Shown here one piece after another: positions 14,192 through 25,653 of a stretch of 64,000 nt of DNA. The first letter of the stretch is position 1, and every line of letters begins with the position of its first letter. The notes under the pieces were generated by a model, which was given only the letters and a program-made list of their open reading frames with translations, searched no databases and was not told the origin of the DNA. The DNA lies in assembly GCA_016584305.1 (NCBI GenBank), contig JACEEZ010018830.1, positions 25,441 through 89,440 on the forward strand, given 5' to 3'. This stretch comes from Chionoecetes opilio. Lineage: Eukaryota; Arthropoda; Malacostraca; Decapoda; Majidae. The position numbers were made by a program, and so were the translations under genes.

Positions 14192-16268
14192 TACCGGCGC
14201 ATAAGACGCAGTTTTTTCCCTTAAAAAGGAATGCAAAGTTCACCCTGCGTCTAATGCGGCCATAGTAGCGATTGAGAGGTCGGGCAGAGAATGCAGAACA
14301 GCCAGCGATGTATATTACTAAAGGGGTCTGGAGTGATCTGTGTTGAGCAGTAGTCCACTGAGCACAAATTTGTATCTGTGTTATCAACAGTAATGCAAAA
14401 TACTAAGAAAAGGTTGGAGTTTAATTAAGAGAAAACATGAGCTGGGGCAACAAGATAGCAATTGTTGCTGCCAAGATGGCCGTGTCAGATGTAAACATCA
14501 TCCACGCCCCGCTGCTGCTCTCCATTGTAAAACGTCTGATATCTCAGGTCTGCCGCTTCACCTGGGATACTTCAATCGGTGACGCCCTCTGCGCACCCAC
14601 CATGGGTCATTACCGCTCAGACTCCTCGCCGCATCCATGGAAAAGACAAACATCCCGCATATTAGATGTCGCCTTAACCTGCATTCGACTCGGGCCACAC
14701 AAGTTGACACAACAGTTGGAAGGACATGATAGAAGGGAGGCAAAAAATGGTGATGGAATTTTCGCTGGAATGAGTATTGTTGATAAATGGAATAGTGAAA
14801 CAAAGAGCGTGTTAAAGTTTTATTTGAAGGAGTGTGAGCGGTGAGAGGGAGGTTTAGTATCTTGGGGAGTCTGTCTATACACACAAGGATGGAGAAAGGG
14901 CGTTGTGGCTTTGTAGTTTATTTGACAACGAGTCATTATACAACTTGGGGACAAGAGGTGCGCGCCGTGTGTGTGTCTGTGTGTCCTGTGGCTGACTGAA
15001 TTTCCTGGCTGGTGCTGCAGTTGTGTCGGCGAGGGCAAGTCAGGTCAGCGTCAGGTCACCCTCTAATCCTGATCCCAGACAGGGGGGTGGCCTAAGCCGA
15101 TGCAGGTGTGTATGTGCGTGTGTGTGTTAGCACCTCTACAGTGGTAAGCAAGATAAGATAAGATTTTCATCCTATCTAGACACTTTGCAAGTACCAACTA
15201 CAAGGTTATTGACTACAAAGCGCCCCACACGTCAGCACGAACTAGGCGGACTCGAACCGCTGACCGAATGCACAGGGACGCTGCACATTGCGAACTCACG
15301 TCTCTACCAACCTTGCCACCCTGACGGGCCAGTGGTAAACAAGGTGGGATAGGAGACAGCATAGGCCTTTGTACCACCTCGACCCCTCAATCCTCACCCC
15401 TGTACCTCTACGGATAAGGAAACTGTATGAAAGAGTGCTAGTAAAAAGGCTGCAATGGTACCTGTAGACGGGACAAAAGTCTTCCACACGGTACACCACG
15501 ACCAAGACCCATCACGGCACCACACCGTCCGCCTCAAAGCCGAATCACACCATCCTATCATGGTGACACGGCACCGTCTCATCACATCCGTAATTATTTC
15601 TTACATTCAAACAAATAGACGTGTTACACTAAAAGGTGCGCCGCCGTCACGGCTCCAATACATCACCGTCCTGTCACGTAACGGTTTCTGGGGAAGAATA
15701 TTTTAACGTAATGAGACTGCCGTGCTGATAATTGTCGTTTCTCAAGGCTTTATGTACCCAAAACAGTGTCTTTTAGAGTTCAACTCCTCTTCTTCATCCA
15801 ACAGAAGTGCTATTAATGCAAATTTCTTCAACCATAGCTTCTGAGGCACCATGTCTGCTTAGAGGGTGAGCAGGAACTGCCGAAAATGACAGAACCGTGA
15901 CGAATAGTGTGAATACAAGGCACGGCTGATGGAACGCTGCCGTGATTGCAGAGTGTGAACCAGCCTACACCTGTACATTACTGAAGAAGACTAATCAACC
16001 CTTGCGACTATGATAACACTGACACAACATAGATTCACAGGTGTAAACCAGGGCAAATATCGTCGATCCCGACAACGGTGCCCTTCAACAATTACAACAA
16101 TAACAACAAGGTAGAGATGGTTACCTTACACTGCTACATAAATATCTTCGTAAATTTTTGTTATTGGGCAACCATCGATTTCGAGGCCGAAACTTAGTCC
16201 TCTTGAATAGTTTTGGTGTGTTTTGAATTAATCTGGCTCTCGTTTTTGTCGGACATCAATGTTTGTTT
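14192..16268 (+). mobile_element. DNA element (family E, copy 1) with insertions
   Basis: Starts CCGGCGCATAAGACGCAG. Several blocks match the reverse complement of 61,758-62,621, including AATAACAACAAGGTAGAGAT versus the ATCTCTACC strand and CATCAATGTTTGTTTAC at the far end. Relative to that 0.86-kb copy this one carries ~1.2 kb extra, including the SINE at 15139-15343 and unmatched sequence at 14,530-15,138. Its right end touches a family F element, and the pair may be one larger element, since the two outer termini (14192 and 17018) are inverted. Confidence 0.6.
15139..15343 (-). mobile_element. tRNA-derived SINE with 14-bp target duplication
   Basis: On the minus strand, from about 15333 to 15240, there is a tRNA-like head: an A-box-like TGGCAAGGTTGGTAG and a B box GGTTCGAGTCC. 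A unique body and a TCTTATCTTATCTTG simple-repeat tail follow (about 15170-15153). The element is flanked by CAGTGGTAAGCAAG (15139-15152) and CAGTGGTAAACAAG (15330-15343), a one-mismatch target-site duplication. Transcription would be by RNA polymerase III; mobilisation would need a LINE partner. Confidence 0.8.
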
Positions 16269-17018
16269 ACATGTGTTGGGGGGGGGGGCAACCTACCCCT
16301 CCGGGTCCGCCCCGCAAACATTGCTACGCATTGCTACTGCCATATTATGGGAAATTTTCGTTTTTTCTCTATATCATCTGTTACTAAACCAAACCCCAAC
16401 TCTAACCTAACCTAACTCTAACCTAATCTGATTTAACCTAACTTAACTTTCTGGCTGAAATAACGGTAGATTTTCGGTACTATGTGTAATGCCATTATTA
16501 TACAATTGCGCCATGGGAAATGGGGCTCAAAATACTCAGAATGAAGAAAGCTACACGATGATGTAGGTAAGAGTCCTAGGACTTTTGCAAGCCCACTACT
16601 AAAATAATACCAATATCTATACTTCAAATTTTCCACAAATTTAAAACAAACAAATAGAAAAAAAGGATCCCTACATCTTAAAATCTAAGCTAATGTCATA
16701 GGTAATAATTTTAAAATATCAATTCGTGGGGCCCACCCTGCAATATATTATGATTTTGACCGATTTGGTTACCCTGTCTTCCCTTTACATTTTGACACTA
16801 TGATTTTTTTTTACATTCACTCCCAGTGAATTGTATTTGGGTACATGTCATAATCTTTTTGTTTTCCCCAAAACCCTTTTTTTTTTTAGAAACATTTGCA
16901 AAATTACAAAAAAAAAAAAACCTTCAAAAACCCCAATATATTTTTTTTTCTCAAAACCCCCGGTTTTAAAATGGGGCCTTATCAGAGGTCGTTTTTATGC
17001 GCCAGCAAATACGGTTTT
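16268..17018 (+). mobile_element. DNA element family F, copy 2 (partly low-quality sequence)
   Basis: 16,300-16,630 is essentially identical to 18,430-18,775. From about 16,640 it becomes a noisy version of 18,780-19,163, with missing bases and stretched homopolymers. It ends at GCGCCAGCAAATACGG. Non-coding. Confidence 0.7.
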
Positions 17019-17030
17019 ATATATATAATT

Positions 17031-18390
17031 TTTACAAAACCAAAGGGGGGGGGGGGGGTCACCACCCCCCCTCCATTGTCAGACACTTCGGTCGGGGAAA
17101 TGGAGGGGACGGGAAAGGATGAAGGTATCACTAAACGCTGTGCACGGCTTTTTTTCCCACATTATATGTCAAAGCCCACGTCTTTCAGGGGGCCGCCCTT
17201 GCCCTCACAGGGGAAAGGGCGGGACACACCCCAACCCCCAAGTCCTGTCCCCTCCAGGGGGCCGCTCTTGCCCCCACGGGAAAGGGGCGGGAAAACGCCA
17301 ACACCCAGAGTCATGCTCTCCGGGGCGCCCCCCCTTGCCCGCTCCCCCGGGAAAAAGGGGGGGGGACACACCCCAACACCCCGAGTCACGTCTCCTAGGG
17401 GCGCCCCCTTTCCCTGCCGCCCACGAACACAGGCCCCCCCCAGCGCACACAGACTCCCCCAGCGCAACAGCTCACCCCAGGACACAGACTCACCCCACTG
17501 TTTTCCGTTTACTACACCGCTGTCCCAAACCCCCCGTGACTCGACACCTGTTTAGGCGCGTTTACAACACTGTACAGGGGCGCCGCCCTATGCCCCGGCC
17601 CCTACCCCACAGTCCCGCCACGAGTTTAAAGGCCCACCCCGTGCCCAACGGGGGCCATCTCGTCCCCCTTCTCAGAAGAGGGAGAGGGGGTTTTTCAGGA
17701 CGGGGTTTTCAGGGCGCAGTGGTCACGATAAATCCTGGGCGGGAGCGCCTGCCCACCCGACGGGCTGTTTTCGCTACCCTCCAGTCGCCGCCACTGGGCC
17801 AGCACCCGCGGTTTTCCCCCCCCTTCTCTGGGGCCCTGTGGGGGAAAGGGGTGGGGACCCGAACCTTGTGTCAAAACCCCCCCAGCGAGACCCAGAGGTA
17901 GAGACGAAAGGGCCCTTTTTTGTTCACTAGTGCAGCGAACAAGGGGCCCTTTGTAACACTGCACCCCCCCACGGGATAGTGGGGACCTCCCACGACAACA
18001 CACACCCCGACAGGTGAGTTCCACCTCCCGGGGTTCCACCCCGGGAGTTCCACCACCTCCGAAGCTGACACCCCTGAGTTCCACCCCGGGGGGGTTCCAC
18101 TGCCTCCCAAGAAGTCCATTAAGGGTTTTCCACCTCCAGGGGTTCCACCTCCGGGGTTCCACTCCGGGAGCGCCACAAAACCTCCGGGAGTTTTCCCCCT
18201 CCGAGAGGGCCCCCTGGGGGCGCCCCAGCCTCCGGGGTTCCACCTCCGAGAGTCCACCCCGGGAGCCCCAGACCGCCGCGTCTGAGCAACCAACAGAAGG
18301 TTGGTCCGGAACTGTTCCCCAGTAACTTCATAAAGTCCCCCAGGTGGTCGGGTTTATTGCGCGGGCGGGGTCAGCCATCTTGCCTACCCT
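17031..18390 (-). repeat. Low-quality second copy of the short LTR element (LTR plus part of interior)
   Basis: 17,031-17,958 parallels the LTR at 19,178-20,149 and 17,959-18,390 parallels its interior at 20,150-20,590, block for block. It has many single-base losses and homopolymer changes. It stops at a single N (18391), after which the preceding block restarts. This reads as uncorrected gap-fill sequence rather than a true second copy. Confidence 0.7.
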
Positions 18391-18391
18391 N

Positions 18392-19163
18392 TTTTGTCGT
18401 TTACTTGTGGGGGGGGCAACCTACCCTCCGGGTCCGCCCCGCAAACATTGCTACGCATTGCTACTGCCATATTATGGGAAATTTTCGTTTTTTCTCTATA
18501 TCATCTGTTACTAAACCAAACCCCAACTCTAACCTAACCTAACTCTAACCTAATCTGATTTAACCTAACTTAACTTTCTGGCTGAAATAACGGTAGATTT
18601 TCGGTACTATGTGTAATGCCATTATTATACAATTGCGCCATGGGAAATGGGGCTCAAAATACTCAGAATGAAGAAAGCTACACAATGATGTAGGTAAGAG
18701 TCCTAGGACTTTTGCAAGCCCACTACTAAAATAATACCAATATCTATACTTCAAATTTTCCACAAAGTCTAAACACAGCAGAATAGCAACAAAGGCATAC
18801 CTACATCATTAAATCTAAGCTATATGTCATAGGTAGATAATATTAGAATATCAATTCGTGGGGCCATCCTGCAATATATTATGATTTATGACCGATTTTG
18901 GTTACCCTGTCATTCCCTTTACATTTTGACTACTATGATTTTTCATTCACATTCACTGCACAGTGAATATTGTATTTAGGTACATGCTCATAATCATTTG
19001 CTTTCCCCTACAAATCCTTTTTTTTTTTAGTAACATTTGCTAAATTTACAAAAAAAAAAAAAAACCTTCAAAAACCCCAATATATTTTTTTCTCTCAAAA
19101 CCTCCGTGTAAAATAGGGGTGCATCTTATGCAGAGGTGCGTCTTATGCGCCAGCAAATACGGT
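18392..19163 (+). mobile_element. DNA element family F, copy 3
   Basis: Clean copy beginning just after the N at 18391 and ending GCGTCTTATGCGCCAGCAAA-TACGG at 19163, next to a short TA run. It contains a run of CTAACC-type repeats near 18,520-18,570. The left terminus is cut by the N. Non-coding. Confidence 0.75.
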
Positions 19164-19177
19164 ATATATATATATAT

Positions 19178-20149
19178 TGTTACGAAACCAAGGGGGGGGG
19201 GGGTCATCCACCACCCTCCACTTCGTCAGACACTTACGGCTCGGGGCAATGGAGGGGACGGGAAGGACTGAAGGTATACACTGAACTGCTGTGCACGGCT
19301 TTTATTTCCACACTACTCTACTATGTACAAAGTCACTGTCTCTCTCAGGGGCGCCGCCCTTGCCCTCACACGGGAAAGGGGCGGGACACACGCCAACACC
19401 CACGAGTCACTGTCTCTCTCAGGGGCGCCGCTCTTGCCCTCACACGGGAAAGGGGCGGGACACACGCCAACACCCACGAGTCACTGTCTCTCTCAGGGGC
19501 GCCGCCCTTGCCCGCTCACACGGAAAAGGGGCGGGACACACGCCAACACCCACGAGTCACTGTCTCTCTCAGGGGCGCCGCCCTTGCCTGCTCGCCCACG
19601 AACACAGGCTCACCCCAGCGCACACAGACTCACCCCAGCGCACACAGACTCACCCCAGTGCACACAGACTCACCCCACTGTTCTTCCGTGTACTACTACA
19701 CGCTGTCTCCAACACACCCGTCGACTCGACACACTGTGTAGGCGCGCTACACACACTGTACAGGGCGCCGCCCTATGCGCCGTGACCCTACCCCACAGTC
19801 GCCGCCACTGAGTTTGAAGGCCACGCCGTGCCCAACAGGGCCACTCTCGTCCCCCTTCGTCAGAAGAGGGAGACGGGTCTTTTCAGGACGGGGTTTTGCA
19901 GGGCGCAGTGGTCACGATAAATCCTGGGCGGGAGCGCCTGTCCACCCGACGTGGCTGTGTTTCTGCTACCCTCCAGTCGCCGCCACTGCCAGCACCACGT
20001 CGGTTCCCCCCCATTCTCTGGGCCAATGTGGAGGAAAGGACGTGGCGACCCGAACCTTGTGTCGAACCCCCGCCAGCGAGACCCCAGAGGTAGAGACGAA
20101 GGACCCTTGTCTTGTTCACTAGTAGCAGCGAACAAGGCCCTTCGTAACA
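19178..20149 (-). repeat. 3' LTR of a short LTR retroelement (minus orientation)
   Basis: A 972-bp sequence starting TGTTACGAAACC and ending CCTTCGTAACA, closely matching 20,681-21,629 in the same orientation. It contains about four copies of a 74-bp tandem repeat (from about 19,332, GTCACTGTCTCTCTCAGGGG) and short CAGACTCACCCCAGCGCACA repeats. The G-rich strand just outside (CGTGGGGGGGTGCAG on the minus strand) fits a polypurine tract. Confidence 0.8.
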
Positions 20150-20680
20150 CTGCACCCCCCCACGGGAGTAGTGGCGACCTCGCCACGACAACATCACACC
20201 CCGACAGGTGAGTTCCACCTCCGGGAGTTCCACCTCCGGGAGTTCCACCACCTCCGACAGCTTGACCACCTCCCTGAGTTCCACCTCCGGGAGTTCCACT
20301 GCCTCCAAGAAGTCCATTAACAGGAGTTCCACCTCCAGGAGTTCCACCTCCGGGAGTTCCACCTCCGGGAGCGCCACAGCCTCCGGGAGTTCCACCTCCG
20401 AGAGGTCCACCTCCGGGAGCGCCACAGCCTCCGGGAGTTCCACCTCCGAGAGTTCCACCTCCGGGAGCCCCAGAGCCTGCCGCGTCTGAGCAACCAACAG
20501 CAAGGTCTGGTCCTGGAACTGTTGCCCCAGTAACTTCATAAAGTCCCTAGCGTGGTCGGGTTTATTGCTGCGGCGGCAGGGTCAGCCATCTTGCCTGACG
20601 CCTTGATGTGCAGTCACAGAGTCCCTTCCCCCACAGCCTCGCCGTCTCTCCAAAGCCCACGATCCCACTTCTGACACCAA
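20150..20680 (-). mobile_element. Interior of a short (TRIM/LARD-like) LTR retroelement with gag N-terminus
   Basis: Only ~530 bp between two LTRs, far too short for pol. On the minus strand a start at 20589 gives MADPAAAAINPTTL and, after a one-base slip, DFMKLLGQQFQDQTLLLVAQTRQ-type sequence, a Gag-like N-terminus. It is followed by ~20 tandem 15-bp units (GGAGGTGGAACTCCC and variants) that read as GGGTP or PEVEL depending on frame. Mobility would depend on a related autonomous element. Confidence 0.75.
20661..20680 (-). promoter_or_regulatory. Primer-binding site of the short LTR element
   Basis: Immediately inside the 5' LTR, the minus strand reads TTGGTGTCAGAAGTGGGATC, a motif typical of the primer-binding region of many Ty3/Gypsy-type elements. 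Its place directly after the ...CGTAACA LTR end fixes the element's orientation as minus. Confidence 0.75.
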
Positions 20681-21742
<1,062 letters not shown>

Positions 21743-21794
21743 GCGCTCTTAATGCTATTTGCAATTGATTACCCTGTCTGCTCCAGCACAAATA

Positions 21795-22655
21795 CCGTAT
21801 TTTACGGCTTATAAGACGCTGCATCTTGGAAGACGCATCCTAATTTTCAAGAAAAAAAATTATAAGAAAAAAAAAAAACTGGCCACCAAAACATTTTCAT
21901 TTCAAAGTCATTTTCACACAAGAAACACACTCTCTATTCATTATCTTCATTCAGCACTGCTCATCAGCCATTTTATTGTATAGCTTGTATGCGATATTAT
22001 ATGTAAATCGTTTTTGATGAATTCGCCATGGGTGATAATTTCCATGACTGAAAAGAGCTTGTGATATGGTGTGACAGCCTGGTGGTAAATGATACATGTT
22101 GGGTGGTTGAACATGTGCACGCAAGTCGGACGGTTAGAGTGAGAAAACAAAGCCGACCGCGGCGGGTGCGCAGCTGCGTGCCTGGTGTGCCAATCAGTTT
22201 GGCTTTGTTGTGCTGAGTGTTAAATACCTCTCAATTTCCTCCCATGCCTCACTACATTGCCTGCCTCTTGTGATCTCACCACGTATTGTTTAAATTTTCC
22301 TGTATGCGTGTAGTATTTGTGATGGGCTGCATGTACAAGAGTATACAAACTTTCATCTAATGTAACAAACAAAGTTCCTTACACATGGAATGGCTGTTGG
22401 CGCCAATCTGCCGAGGCGGAACGGCTCCCGCCAGTACCTTAGTAAACATCACAGCGTGAGGACAGATTAGTTGATTTGAATGTCTTATATTATTTGAAAT
22501 ACTTGTAACAGGTAAGTACTGAGTTACATCATATATGAGGCTGAATTGAATAGCTACCTGAGCTAACATCCTACAACATTCGTCTTGGAAGACGCATGAG
22601 TATTTTTCAGGTTTTTTTTAGGGTAAAAGTGCATCCTATAAGCCGTAAAATACGG
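21795..22655. mobile_element. MITE with CCGTATTTTACGGCTTATAAGACGC TIRs (family I, copy 2)
   Basis: Starts CCGTATTTTACGGCTTATAA after TA and ends TATAAGCCGTAAAATACGG before TA, giving a clean TIR pair with a TA duplication. Internal sequence matches 7541-8261 (for example CAAACTTTCATCTAATGTAACAAA). No transposase. Confidence 0.9.
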
Positions 22656-23982
22656 TACTGTTTGCATATGTTGCACTATTTCTCGAAAACAGTATACATT
22701 CCACATGCAATAATTTATAATTGCCTTTAAACAGCATTTCAGTTAGATAATGATGCTGCATGTCATTCTAAGGTGCATGCATGACCTTGCAACATCTTAG
22801 CTGCATTCATTATGCAAAGAACACTTATTTTCTTTTTATATCATAAATCAAATGAATATTCATTGCACAGTATTTACCCACTTGGTGCATACTTTGTTTC
22901 AATCACAGCCTAAGGTGTTTACTCCGGTGCTTTAGTAACCACATACGTAAGCTCTGTCTGATGTGCACTGAAAACTTACTTCTAGCTGTGTGGTGGAATT
23001 CAAAAAATTCCTCAAACTGCTGTCATAGAGTTCCTTCCCATTTGGTCTATAGGTAATGCATGTCATGGATGAGTGACAGCAAGTCCTGTATTGTCATGAA
23101 ATTTTTTTATGCACATGTAGAGTAGTGAAATATGTAAAACTATAATTGTTGGTTGTTGTTGAATGGACTACCTGCAGGATGCATTTTCTTGCTAAGTATT
23201 AAAAAAAAAAAAAGGGAATCTGAATAGCATCATATACATGAATGTGTTCCAGTGGAATTCATGTGGAAAGGATGATGATAGGAATGCTGTAGGAAGTGAG
23301 GGTACTTTGTATCAGAAGACATGAAAACAAGAACACAATCTAGATTGTGAAATAAAATTTATTTACAGGCTGTATAGCTTATACATATATGTAAAAAAAA
23401 AGTACAGTACAGTAAGCTCTTATAGTACGCATAAAGTTTGATTTCTGAAAGTTGCCGCAGATAACAAAAACTGCAAATAGTTGAGGTCATGAAAGTATTG
23501 CATGAAGCTGAGCATCTCAAAATGTCAATCTTGCCAGAAGATTGTTTAAGTTTTGATAATTGCTTTCTTCTCATCAATAGTGGGAATTAATTTCTGAAAT
23601 GCTGTAAGTATTTGTAAAATACTTGATCAGTTGTGAATTAGGGAACTTATCTCTCTATGGCAAATTTTTGTCACAACAGCAACACTCAGGAGTGTATAAT
23701 ACAGATGTGACAATTATATTATGTGGATGGATGGGTGCTTTGTTTACCAACAAAAAATTAAGGGGAATAGGTTTACGCAAACAATTAAATCATTGGTAAA
23801 TATGTACAAAGAAGGGTAGAAGCCTTCTCTTAGGTGATGAAACTTCATATGAGCTAAGACTTTGATTAAATAATGAATTGGTATGATTAAAATATTAGAA
23901 CATTTATACATAAGTACTTGTAAGGGAGATTTTTGTATCCCAAGTGCTCACCATTGTTCCTTGGTGCTCTTGGCTCTTGTAG
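22656..23982. other. No recognisable element; upstream/intron sequence of the host gene
   Basis: AT-rich, single-copy-looking sequence with no TIRs, long open frames or tandem arrays. It directly precedes the first recognised exon of the gene at 23983-25520, so an intron or 5' region of that gene is the simplest reading. Confidence 0.5.
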
Positions 23983-24080
23983 ATTGAGTGATGATGAAGA
24001 AAGCTTCATTAAGCATCCCTACAGACCCCTGCGTAAGAAGATGCGCTCAAGCAAGGATGAAGCATTGCCTCCCATCAATC
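23983..24080 (+). CDS. Internal exon of an unrecognised host gene (exon a)
   Basis: Acceptor CTTGTAG ends at 23982 and the donor GTAAGTAT begins at 24081, both consensus. The frame reads LSDDEESFIKHPYRPLRKK then MRSSKDEALPPIN, a mixed acidic/basic, low-hydrophobicity stretch. The last codon is split 1+2 with exon b. No known domain is recognised. Matching splice phase across the three exons is the main evidence that this is a real, spliced protein-coding gene. Upstream exons were not identified. Confidence 0.7.
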
Positions 24081-25056
24081 GTAAGTATATCTCCACAAGT
24101 GCTATATTGCAATATTCCTATACTCATTTGAAGAATTTATCCTCATCCTCATATATAAGGATAGTTTGGGTGCAGACTATTGTGGAAATTATCCACTATA
24201 GTGACTATACCATCCTCTCAATAATAGAGAGTGGTAGTTTGGTCTCCACCCTTTATAATGAGGGAGGTGTTGTTTGCTTCCCTCATAGGGAGGAGAGTAG
24301 TAATGTATATATAGTTATAATGGTATTGGGTAGAAATTAAGGTAATTTAAGTCAAGTATAAGTATTGGGCTATGGTAAATAAACAATCCCAGTGGTATTA
24401 ACCATTATCACCGTAATTAGTAACGACTGGTTATTAGCCGCCGTTATAATATTTTCGCCTCAGATACGTTGACACGTAGCATAGGTATTCGTGGCGGCCT
24501 ATCCGCCGCCCGCGGTTCAATTCAGTACACTTCAGATTTCCACGATAGCAAGACCTCTTGCTAAGCTTATCCGATTAAGACGAGAAGTTGTATATACCAC
24601 TTGTATATATAAGTTAGACCAAAGGACATGTTTTAGCAACACAGCGAATATCCCGCCGCGTCAAGCTTGTTGATACCCCCCCTGACGCCAGAAGCCAAAA
24701 GACTCAGCTCCGGCCCTGACCAAGCGCGCCACGCCGAGTGCCTGCTCGTGCAATATCTGATGAAGTTTCTTCAAGCCATCTCAACCCTCCTATACACCTG
24801 ATAAGTACCTTAGTTAGTGCTAGCTGGGGTATTGTGTGGGGAAAAAATAGGTTGGGTATTTTGGAGGTAAGAATTCAATTCAAAATTTACCGCAAATCAT
24901 AGTTCTGTGTCTTAAAGTTTCCACAGCTATTACCAAACCAATATCGTATGCTACAGATTGAGGTAGAGATGCCTCTTCCTGCGTATGTATTTGAGGCTTT
25001 TATAAGTCTCATATTTTAGAAGTTCGCTATACAAAGATTGGAAAATGTTGTTTCAG

Positions 25057-25151
25057 GCACTCTCCAATTCAAGCCGACCTTGCGTTTGGGTTCCCAGAAG
25101 TATCTACCTCTCGCCGTCATCGATGAGGAGGATGAGCCAGCCAAGGCAGAA
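25057..25151 (+). CDS. Internal exon of the same host gene (exon b)
   Basis: Acceptor TGTTTCAG ends at 25056; the exon ends at 25151 before GTGAGAAT. Joined to exon a it reads RTLQFKPTLRLGSQKYLPLA then VIDEEDEPAKAE in one frame. Exon length (95 nt) and phases (2 leftover nt at start, 0 at end) fit both neighbours exactly. No domain recognised. Confidence 0.7.
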
Positions 25152-25339
25152 GTGAGAATTGTTGCTATTTATGTTTGCTAGTGGTTGGAATATTTATGCT
25201 AGAGAGCTAAAATGGATGGTTTCACCTGCATCTTCAACTGGTACCCCGTTTTCCTAAAGTAATGTAGTTATCCTGACAATTGTAATAATAACTGAACTGT
25301 AATGTATTTAATGTACAAAGTTGCTTCTTATCATTCTAG

Positions 25340-25520
25340 GATATGAAATTCTCGAAGACCATGAAGGCCACATATCAAAAGGAGCTAGACACCAGGCAGT
25401 CATCTAAAAGCCATAGATATTCATTAAGGCCTCAGGAGCAAGAAGCTGTCCCGAGTACCTCCACTAAAACCATCCAGCCTAAGCAAAATACTTACTTGAG
25501 GCATAAGCATGAAGGTGCAG
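25340..25520 (+). CDS. Internal exon of the same host gene (exon c)
   Basis: Acceptor CATTCTAG ends at 25339; donor GTAAGTTG starts at 25521. The frame reads DMKFSKTMKATYQKELDTRQ, then a serine/glutamine/threonine-rich, probably disordered segment ending LRHKHEGAG, with one base carried to the next exon. The next exon was not found; a decapod-type repeat and a Tigger MITE follow within 150 bp, so the next intron is TE-loaded. Function unknown. Confidence 0.7.
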
Positions 25521-25582
25521 GTAAGTTGTAACTGTTCTGTCATATGTGGAATACCCTTTTCTATCTGTTCTGATCCATACCT

Positions 25583-25653
25583 ATAAGAACATAAGAAAAT
25601 AAGGAAGCTACAAGAGGCCATGAGACCTACACGAGGGAGTTACTGTTCCTATA
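25583..25653 (+). repeat. Dispersed repeat fragment (AAGAACATAAGAAAATAAGGAAG type), copy 1
   Basis: Starts AGAACATAAGAAAATAAGGA and continues with AGCTACAAGAGGCCATGAGA. The same start and order occur at 47,672. It is truncated after ~70 bp by the Tigger element at 25654. I recall similar repeats in decapod genomes. Confidence 0.55.

Noticed and set aside
16896..18331. Proline/glycine-rich open frames over 200 codons on both strands
   Set aside because: They fall in the GC-rich, low-quality LTR copy; open in several frames because of composition and tandem units.
18520..18570. CTAACC-type repeats as telomeric sequence
   Set aside because: Only a few imperfect units, identical in two copies of the same transposable element; not a telomere array (arthropod type would be TTAGG).
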